Notes under the pieces: model-generated
Databases searched by the model: none
Seen by the model: the letters and a program-made list of their open reading frames with translations, nothing else
Told to the model about the DNA's origin: nothing
DNA from: Rhizobiaceae bacterium
GTDB taxonomy: Bacteria > Pseudomonadota > Alphaproteobacteria > Rhizobiales > Rhizobiaceae
Direction of reading: 5' to 3'
Length of the DNA: 64,000 bases
NCBI GenBank assembly: GCA_029233925.1
Contig: JARGOX010000009.1
Coordinates: forward strand, 1 to 64,000
Made by a program: the position numbers and the translations under genes
Shown: positions 58,260 through 64,000 of the stretch, piece after piece
Layout: every line of letters starts with the position of its first letter
How positions within the stretch are numbered: the first letter of the stretch is position 1

Positions 58260-59714
58260 GTGAACGATTTTGTCCTGGCAGATCACCCATTTTTTTCGAC
58301 CAGATCCCAGACCGAGGCCGAACTCAGTCTTGAGATGCTTGACGATGGTGTGGTGATGCTCTCGCCAGCAGGCGTCGTGCTGCACCTTTCCAGCGAAGCC
58401 GAGCGCCAGCTTGGCATTGCAGTGGCTACGGCAAGAGGGCGTCAGCTTGCTGATCTGCCGGTCGATTGCCAGGGATGGGATGGTCTGGTGGACGTTGTGT
58501 CGACCGGGCAAACGACAGATTGCATGTTGCGCCGTCCTGACGGGCGGGACATCCTTGCCGCGCCGCGCGCTGCGCCTGAGGCAAGTGGTCCTTCCGCGGC
58601 CCGTATCATTGTCCTGCGTGACCTTGTCGGGCTGGACTATCGCCGGGAGCGGGCCAACCGTCGCACCAAGGCGATGCGGACGATTTTCATTGCAGAGAAC
58701 AGGACGCGTCCCGATTTCATCGAGCAGAGGCGGCTGGCGCCGGAACTGGATCGGCTCCTGTCGCGTGGCGAGCGCGCAATGCTTCAGGGCGCGCGGATAC
58801 TGATCACCGGAGAATCCGGTGTCGGCAAGACGGAAGTTGCCAAGTTTCTGCATTCTACGGTTGCCGATGCCGATGCGCCGTTTGTTGTGGCCAATTGTGC
58901 CTTGTCAGGGGATGCGCAGTTTGCGCGGGCCATGTTCGGCGTTCCGGCTGCGCAGGGTCAGCAGCGTTTGGTCGGACTGATCGAACAATCCGAGAGTGGT
59001 ACGCTGTTCCTCGACGAGGTGGCGGAAATCCCGCTTTCTGCTCAGGCACTGCTGTTGCGCTTTCTCGAGGACGGCATTGTCAGCAACCCCGATGGCGGCG
59101 AGCAGCGTGTGGTCAATGTGCGGGTGATTGCTGCGACCAATCGCGATCTGCGGCAGATGGTGCGTGAGGGGCGCTTTCGCGCGGATCTTTATTATCGTCT
59201 GGCGGTTGTGCCGCTGCGGGTGCCGCCCTTGCGCGATATGCCCGCCTTGATCGACCATCTGACCGGCCGTTTCCTGCAGACCATCAATCATCGCCGGCAG
59301 ACCTCGCTTTTTGTGCCACGCCGGGTGCGGGAAATGCTGGGCGACTACAGTTTTCCGGGCAATATCCGCGAATTGCTGAACATCGTTCAAAAACTGTCAA
59401 TCTTTTTGGAAGAGGCAGACGATCTGGCCGAACTCATGGCTGATCTGTTGGCCCCCATCGATATTCCCGGCATTGATTTGGCCCCCCAAGCAGGGTTGCA
59501 GGGAGCCGAACCCTTTGATCTGCGCACAGAAGTGCGCCGCTATGAACGCACGCTTATCGACAAGGCTATCCGGTTCCACGGCAGCAAGCGAAAGGCTGCC
59601 ACCGCCCTGGGCGTGGATATTGGAACGATCGTTAGAAAAACTGCCGATCCAACGGCAGAAAACACAACGGCAACGACCGTAAAACCTACAGTGGAGAAAC
59701 AAAAATATGAATAA
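58260..59714 (+). CDS. AAA+ (sigma-54-activator-like) regulator lacking GAFTGA, TyrR-like HTH
   Basis: 484 aa from GTG 58260 (GGAGG seven bases upstream). N-terminal PAS-like region (~20-125); AAA+ domain with Walker A 'GESGVGKTE' (184-192), Walker B 'GTLFLDEVAE' (~247-256), 'VRVIAATNRDLRQMV' and 'FRADLYYRLAVVPLRVPPLR'. Where enhancer-binding proteins have GAFTGA, this one reads 'FGVPAAQGQQRLV', so sigma-54 contact is unlikely. The C-terminal Fis/TyrR-type HTH is 'GSKRKAATALGVDIGTIVRK'. It probably controls the amine importer with sigma-70, like TyrR. Its stop overlaps the binding-protein ATG by 8 bases. Confidence 0.82.
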   Translation: MNDFVLADHPFFSTRSQTEAELSLEMLDDGVVMLSPAGVVLHLSSEAERQLGIAVATARGRQLADLPVDCQGWDGLVDVVSTGQTTDCMLRRPDGRDILAAPRAAPEASGPSAARIIVLRDLVGLDYRRERANRRTKAMRTIFIAENRTRPDFIEQRRLAPELDRLLSRGERAMLQGARILITGESGVGKTEVAKFLHSTVADADAPFVVANCALSGDAQFARAMFGVPAAQGQQRLVGLIEQSESGTLFLDEVAEIPLSAQALLLRFLEDGIVSNPDGGEQRVVNVRVIAATNRDLRQMVREGRFRADLYYRLAVVPLRVPPLRDMPALIDHLTGRFLQTINHRRQTSLFVPRRVREMLGDYSFPGNIRELLNIVQKLSIFLEEADDLAELMADLLAPIDIPGIDLAPQAGLQGAEPFDLRTEVRRYERTLIDKAIRFHGSKRKAATALGVDIGTIVRKTADPTAENTTATTVKPTVEKQKYE

Positions 59715-60759
59715 GAAGAGCATTTTTTATGGCGTCAGCCTTGCTGCGCTTTGCACCTTCTCGATGGCCTCCTCGGCTCTATCGGGTGAATTGAACATCC
59801 TGACGTGGGAAGGCTATGCCGATCCATCCGTGATAGAGCCATTTGAAGCGGCAACGGGCTGCAAGGTTTCAGCGACCTATGTCGGCTCGAATGATGATTT
59901 CGCGCCGAAATTGGCAGCGGGTGGCGGTGTGTTCGATATTGTGACGCCCTCGATCGACACCACCAAATCGCTGATTGATGCGGGCTTTGTTCAGCCGATC
60001 GATGTCTCGAAAATCGAGGCCTGGGATGATCTCTATGAGAAGTTCACCTCCGCTGAGGGACTTCACAAGGACGGCAAGATCTATGGCGTTCCCTACGCCT
60101 GGGGCGCTATTCCCTTCATGTATCTGAAAGACAAGTTCCCAACACCTCCAACCTCGATTTCCGTGCTTTGGGACCCGGAACTGAAGGGCCGTGTATCGCT
60201 GTGGGATGACAAGAGTGCGCTCTATGTTGCTGCGCGCCTGAACGGTGACATGAATATCTACAATCTGACGGATGAACAGATCGCGGCCGCGCAGGCCAAG
60301 CTCAGCGAACAGCGGCCCAACATCCGAAAGTACTGGGCAACCGCCGGCGAACTGGTCGACCTTTACAAATCCGGTGAAGTCTGGATTTCCAACACCTGGG
60401 GTGGGTATCAGTCATCATTGCTGGCCGCCGAGGGCATTGAGGTCGTTGAGTTCATTCCGGAAGAGGGTGCCGAGGGCTGGATGGACAGCAACATGATTGT
60501 GGCAGGCACGCCCAACGAGGAATGCGCCTATCAGTTTCTGAATATGGCGAGCGCTGCCGAAGGGCAGGCCGGCGTGTTCAAGGTGAACGGCTATTCCTCG
60601 ACCAATCCGGTTGCTGCCCGGACCTTCATGAGCCCCGAAGAATACAGCGCGCTGCATCAGGATGACCCCGGCTATATGGATAGCCTGCTGCTTTGGACCA
60701 ATCTGGGCGCACGCCTGCCGACCTACACCAATGCGTGGAATGCGGTGAAATCGCAGTAA
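59707..60759 (+). CDS. Polyamine-type ABC transporter substrate-binding protein (PotD/PotF-like)
   Basis: 350 aa. Signal peptide 'SLAALCTFSMASSALSG'; mature start 'ELNILTWEGYADPSVIEPFE' is the PotD/PotF hallmark, with 'GVFDIVTPSIDTTKSLIDAG' and 'YGVPYAWGAIPFMYL' after it. Periplasmic receptor for a polyamine or related amine. GGAG lies within the 3' end of the regulator gene. A 10-bp hairpin follows the gene, as often seen after binding-protein genes to raise their mRNA level. Confidence 0.88.
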   Translation: MNKKSIFYGVSLAALCTFSMASSALSGELNILTWEGYADPSVIEPFEAATGCKVSATYVGSNDDFAPKLAAGGGVFDIVTPSIDTTKSLIDAGFVQPIDVSKIEAWDDLYEKFTSAEGLHKDGKIYGVPYAWGAIPFMYLKDKFPTPPTSISVLWDPELKGRVSLWDDKSALYVAARLNGDMNIYNLTDEQIAAAQAKLSEQRPNIRKYWATAGELVDLYKSGEVWISNTWGGYQSSLLAAEGIEVVEFIPEEGAEGWMDSNMIVAGTPNEECAYQFLNMASAAEGQAGVFKVNGYSSTNPVAARTFMSPEEYSALHQDDPGYMDSLLLWTNLGARLPTYTNAWNAVKSQ

Positions 60760-60782
60760 TCAGACGGTTCCTTTCAAGAAAC

Positions 60783-60807
60783 GAGTTCGCGGATACGCCG
60801 CGGACTC
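60783..60807 (+). other. Intercistronic hairpin after the binding-protein gene
   Basis: GAGTTCGCGG-ATACG-CCGCGGACTC: 10-bp stem with one G-U pair, between the binding protein and ATPase genes and without a T-run. Such hairpins stabilise the upstream mRNA segment so the binding protein outnumbers the membrane parts. Confidence 0.6.
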
Positions 60808-60831
60808 TCTCATCAGGACGGAGCGCTGCGT

Positions 60832-61920
60832 GTGACGAAGATCATAGAAATCAGAGGCCTGACCAAAACATTTGGTGATGTGCTGGGGGTGGATGACATC
60901 TCGCTGGATATCGAAGAGGGCGAGTTCGTCACTTTGCTCGGGCCTTCGGGTTGCGGTAAATCCACGCTGCTGAGAATGATCGGTGGGTTTGAAGAGCCAA
61001 CGCGCGGCCATATCGCGCTGGACGGCGAAGATGTAACCCATGTGCCGCCCAGCAAGCGCGCGGTGAACATGGTGTTTCAGGATTATGCCCTGTTTCCCCA
61101 CCTGAGTGTCGGCAAAAACGTCGGTTACGGGCTGCGGGTAAGCGGTGTTCGCAGATCCGAAGTGATCAGCCGAGCCCGAGAGGCTTTGTCGTTGGTGGGT
61201 CTGGAAGACAGGTATGATGCATCACCCCACATGCTGTCGGGTGGGCAGCGGCAACGAGTTGCCCTGGCGCGGGCCATCGTTCGCAGACCGCGCGTGCTGT
61301 TGCTGGATGAACCTTTGTCGGCTCTGGATGCCAATCTGCGCGAACAGATGCAGATCGAGTTGAAAAATCTGCACACCAAGGTCGGGCTTACTTTTGTACT
61401 GGTGACCCATGACCAGACAGAAGCGCTGACCATGTCTGATCGTGTTGTGGTGATGCGGGAGGGAAAGATCGTTCAGATCGGTACCCCGCAGGACCTTTAT
61501 GAAAATCCGCAAACCGGCTATGTCGCGGGCTTTGTCGGCAGCACGAACATGTTTCGTTCGCGCGTTGAGGTGGGGGCTTCGGGGCCACAAATCAGCTGTT
61601 TTGGCCAAAATCTGCAGGCACCCGCTGCTGCATCAGCCTTGGGTGGAAGGGATACATTGTTCGGGTTTCGACCCGAGAAGGCGACGCTTTTGCGCGGCGA
61701 CGCCCAGGCTCAAAACACCTTGCGTGGCCATCTTTCGGATGTGCTTTATCACGGGCAAAGTGCGCGGTTGGTGATGGATCTTGTCAGCGGGCAGGTGGTT
61801 GTAGACATGCCGATCACCGATGTCATCGGCACTGTCGGTCTGCCGCAGGTTGGCAGCGCAATTGCAATTTCCATTGAACCGCACAAGATCATGATCCTGA
61901 GAGACGAGGCAGCATCATGA
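60832..61920 (+). CDS. Polyamine-type ABC transporter ATPase (PotA/PotG-like)
   Basis: 362 aa from GTG 60832 (GGACGGAG upstream). Walker A 'LLGPSGCGKSTLLRMIGGF', signature 'HMLSGGQRQRVALARAIVR', Walker B 'VLLLDEPLSALDANLREQM', H-loop 'VLVTHDQTEALTMSD'. The C-terminal ~120 residues are the TOBE domain of the PotA/MalK class. It drives amine import; the stop overlaps the next ATG (ATGA). Confidence 0.93.
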   Translation: MTKIIEIRGLTKTFGDVLGVDDISLDIEEGEFVTLLGPSGCGKSTLLRMIGGFEEPTRGHIALDGEDVTHVPPSKRAVNMVFQDYALFPHLSVGKNVGYGLRVSGVRRSEVISRAREALSLVGLEDRYDASPHMLSGGQRQRVALARAIVRRPRVLLLDEPLSALDANLREQMQIELKNLHTKVGLTFVLVTHDQTEALTMSDRVVVMREGKIVQIGTPQDLYENPQTGYVAGFVGSTNMFRSRVEVGASGPQISCFGQNLQAPAAASALGGRDTLFGFRPEKATLLRGDAQAQNTLRGHLSDVLYHGQSARLVMDLVSGQVVVDMPITDVIGTVGLPQVGSAIAISIEPHKIMILRDEAAS

Positions 61921-62786
61921 GTGCACCGTCATCCGGTCGTCTATGGCGTGTGGCAGTGCTCTCACCGCCGCTACTATGGACATTCGTGTTCATGTTCATT
62001 CCCTACTCGATACTCTTCGTCTACAGCTTTTGGGAACAGGTTTATCCGACCTTCCAACCGGCTTTTCAGTTCGGCAATTACCTGCAGATCATCACCGATC
62101 CGCAATACTTCAATGTCTTGAGCCGAACGCTGAAAATAGCGCTTTTTGTCTCGCTTGGAGCGATGCTGGTGGCTTTCCCCTACGCCTATTTTCTGGTGTT
62201 CAAGGTAAAGAGTTCGGCCCTGCGGCAGGTCCTCTACATGGCGGTTGTGGCACCGCTCTGGGTGTCCTATCTGCTGCGGGCCTACACGTGGAAAACCATT
62301 CTCGGTACCACGGGAATATTGAACTCGTTTCTGATGTCGATCGGGGTTCTGTCAGAGCCATCGTCGGTGTTTCTCTATAATCAGACAGCGATGATTGTGA
62401 CGCTGATCTATGTCTTCATCCCGTTCATGGTGATGCCGATCTATGCGGTGCTGGAGAAGATCCCGAAGTCATTGACGGAAGCGTCAAACGACCTGGGCGT
62501 CGGGCGTTTGCGAACTTTTTTCCTGGTGACGTTGCCCTTGTCGATTCCCGGCATCGTCGCAGGATTTACCATGACGTTTTGCCTGACATTTGGCGATTTC
62601 ATCGCGCCATTCCTGGTGGGCGGGCCTGATGGTCTGATGGTGGCAAATGTTATCGCTTCCCAGTTTGGGGCGGCATTGAACTGGCCTTTGGGGGCAGCGC
62701 TGGCGCTGGTGATGATGCTGATCGTGTTGACGATCGTCACCATTTCGGATCGGTTCGAGCAGTTGGGCAAGGGGAAATTCGCATGA
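61917..62786 (+). CDS. Polyamine-type ABC transporter permease (PotB/PotH-like)
   Basis: 289 aa with six membrane helices. 'LLWTFVFMFIPYSILFVYSF' is the first helix; the EAA loop is 'SLTEASNDLGVGRLRTFFLV' and 'LPLSIPGIVAGFTMTFCLTF' follows. Overlaps the ATPase gene by 4 bases (ATGA) and the next permease by 4 bases. Confidence 0.93.
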   Translation: MSAPSSGRLWRVAVLSPPLLWTFVFMFIPYSILFVYSFWEQVYPTFQPAFQFGNYLQIITDPQYFNVLSRTLKIALFVSLGAMLVAFPYAYFLVFKVKSSALRQVLYMAVVAPLWVSYLLRAYTWKTILGTTGILNSFLMSIGVLSEPSSVFLYNQTAMIVTLIYVFIPFMVMPIYAVLEKIPKSLTEASNDLGVGRLRTFFLVTLPLSIPGIVAGFTMTFCLTFGDFIAPFLVGGPDGLMVANVIASQFGAALNWPLGAALALVMMLIVLTIVTISDRFEQLGKGKFA

Positions 62787-63622
62787 CGACGCAGTTTGCG
62801 AAATCCTCCAGAACCGGGCGCAGCAATTGGCTGGGCGGCATTGAACGTTTGTCCTGGATGTTGGGTATCCTGGCGATCCTCGGGTTTCTCTATCTGCCGA
62901 TTGCCGTGCTGGTTGCCTATAGTTTCAACGATTCGCGGTCGCTGACCTGGCCGATGTCCGGGCTGACGCTGGACTGGTATCAAAAGCTTTCCCAGAACGA
63001 TCAACTGATCCAGGCCTTTTATAACAGTGTCTATGTCGCGGTAAGCGCCACGAGCCTGACGCTGATTATCGGGATTCCCGCGGCAATTGCCCTCGACCGG
63101 TTCGACTTTCCGGGCAAGGGGCTGTTCCGCAAGTTGATTTTGTTGCCGATCGCCCTGCCGGGAATTATCACCGGTATTTCGATGCTGATCCTGTTTCGAT
63201 CCCTGGGGTTCAACCTCAGCCTGCAAGCGGTGATCGTTGGCCATGCGACGGCGCTGTTGTCCGTGGTGGTGACGCTGGTCTATGCGCGCCTGCAACGTTT
63301 GCCGGCCAGTCTGGCTGAGGCTTCAGCCGATCTTGGTGCATCTGGACTGCAGACGTTCTTTCTGATCACGCTGCCCAATATAAGAACCGCCGTGATCGGG
63401 GCTGGTATGCTGGCTTTCACGCTGTCTTTCGACGAGATCCCCGTCACATTCTTTCTGACGGGCAGAGACAACACTTTACCGATGTATATCTGGTCGACAC
63501 TGCGCCGCGGCCTGACACCGGAAATCAACGCCATCGGCACATTGATCGTGGCGATGTCAATTGTGCTGATCTTCGCATCCGTGCTGCTCTTGCGCGACAA
63601 AACCAAATCCAAAAACGTCTAA
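62783..63622 (+). CDS. Polyamine-type ABC transporter permease (PotC/PotI-like)
   Basis: 279 aa with six membrane helices. 'FLYLPIAVLVAYSFNDSRSL' and 'WPMSGLTLDWYQKLSQND' are typical of PotC/PotI; the EAA loop is 'SLAEASADLGASGLQTFFLI'. It forms the heterodimeric channel with the preceding permease. An aldehyde dehydrogenase gene starts 15 bases later in the same operon. Confidence 0.93.
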   Translation: MTTQFAKSSRTGRSNWLGGIERLSWMLGILAILGFLYLPIAVLVAYSFNDSRSLTWPMSGLTLDWYQKLSQNDQLIQAFYNSVYVAVSATSLTLIIGIPAAIALDRFDFPGKGLFRKLILLPIALPGIITGISMLILFRSLGFNLSLQAVIVGHATALLSVVVTLVYARLQRLPASLAEASADLGASGLQTFFLITLPNIRTAVIGAGMLAFTLSFDEIPVTFFLTGRDNTLPMYIWSTLRRGLTPEINAIGTLIVAMSIVLIFASVLLLRDKTKSKNV

Positions 63623-63637
63623 CACTGGAGGGTAACC

Positions 63638-64000
63638 ATGAACGCTCATGCCAAAATCAATCCCAATTTGACCAAAGGCGCCTTGATTGGCGGCGAATGG
63701 GTCGATGGCTCCGCAGGGACATTTGAAGTGCGCAATCCGCATGACGGGTCCCTGTTGCACAATGTCGGCAAGTGCAACGCGACCGATGTGGAAAAAGCGG
63801 TTGCCAGCGCGCGCGCGGCGCAGCCGGAATGGGCTGCCTTGTCGGTGATCGAACGGGCGCAGATCATGCGGCGGATTCATCAGCTTTTTCTTGAGAATGC
63901 CGAGCAGATTGCGCAGGTGCTGTGCGCCGAGATCGGAAAACCCATCACCGATTCACGCGAAGAGGTGTTTGAATATTCGGCACCCTCATGGGGCAAGGCG
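63638..64000 (+). CDS. Aldehyde dehydrogenase, N-terminal part (cut by window end)
   Basis: ATG 63638 with GGAGG seven bases upstream; 121 codons read open to the last base, so the gene continues beyond the window and is absent from the ORF track. The start 'GALIGGEWVDGSAGTFEVRN' followed by 'AVASARAAQPEWAALSVIER' and 'LCAEIGKPITDSREEV' is the N-terminal NAD-binding part of the ALDH superfamily. Co-directional with the amine importer, it probably oxidises the aldehyde made from the imported amine. Confidence 0.88.
   Translation, partial: MNAHAKINPNLTKGALIGGEWVDGSAGTFEVRNPHDGSLLHNVGKCNATDVEKAVASARAAQPEWAALSVIERAQIMRRIHQLFLENAEQIAQVLCAEIGKPITDSREEVFEYSAPSWGKA

Noticed and set aside
1-64000. 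CRISPR arrays, insertion sequences, phage genes, rRNA
   Set aside because: No spaced repeat array, transposase, integrase or rRNA segment was seen anywhere in the window.

Overview
The window looks like a chromosomal segment of an alphaproteobacterium of the order Hyphomicrobiales (Rhizobiales). The reasons are the clpP-clpX-lon-hup cluster followed by a 14-subunit nuo operon, the downstream run birA / RNase J / methylmalonyl-CoA epimerase / DUF1467 / short proS / lolC-lolD, an RpoH-type clpP promoter of the rhizobial kind, and CGGAAAA...TTTTCCG intergenic palindromes. By eye the GC content is moderate (mid-50s percent). Genus cannot be fixed from this view.

Layout: (1) 1-6.3 kb: a secreted WG-repeat/Sel1-repeat protein, a 0.7 kb unassigned gap, rplM-rpsI with a probable autoregulatory leader, a PaaI-type thioesterase, and two divergent enoyl-CoA hydratase-family genes sharing an ACGTAA-repeat control region. 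(2) 6.35-19.6 kb: an accessory surface-polysaccharide locus. It holds a repeat-bearing glycosyltransferase on the minus strand and a plus-strand array: RgpF-type fusion glycosyltransferase, Wzm/Wzt-like ABC exporter, three further glycosyltransferases, a PaaK/CapK-like adenylate-forming enzyme, a polysaccharide-deacetylase-like protein and a 50-codon ORF that the ORF track missed. From the exporter onward most junctions are overlapping stop/start codons. (3) 19.8-25.1 kb: TetR/DUF1772 pair, small secreted protein, CoA-binding protein, metY-type sulfhydrylase, cytochrome P450. (4) 25.3-31 kb: clpP, clpX, lon, hup. (5) 31-33 kb: MATE exporter, tRNA-Val(TAC), tRNA-Asp(GTC). (6) 33.4-49 kb: nuoABCDEFGHIJKLMN, interrupted by a GFA-family gene between nuoC and nuoD and by a small exported protein between nuoD and nuoE; NuoE carries a C-terminal helix-hairpin-helix-like extension. 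(7) 49-57 kb: birA, RNase J, mce, DUF1467, small exported protein, proS, lolC, lolD. (8) 57.4-64 kb: a PAS-only protein and an AAA+ regulator without a recognisable GAFTGA motif, leading directly into a polyamine-type ABC importer (binding protein, ATPase, two permeases) and an aldehyde dehydrogenase cut by the window edge.

How the genes work together: the core blocks provide proteolysis, respiration (complex I), RNA decay and lipoprotein sorting. The accessory locus would build, modify and export a surface glycan through an ABC transporter. The last block probably senses, imports and oxidises an amine; the regulator gene overlaps the first transporter gene and is preceded by repeated GAAATA-type sites. 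All functional calls rest on reading motifs in the supplied translations; no database search was run.
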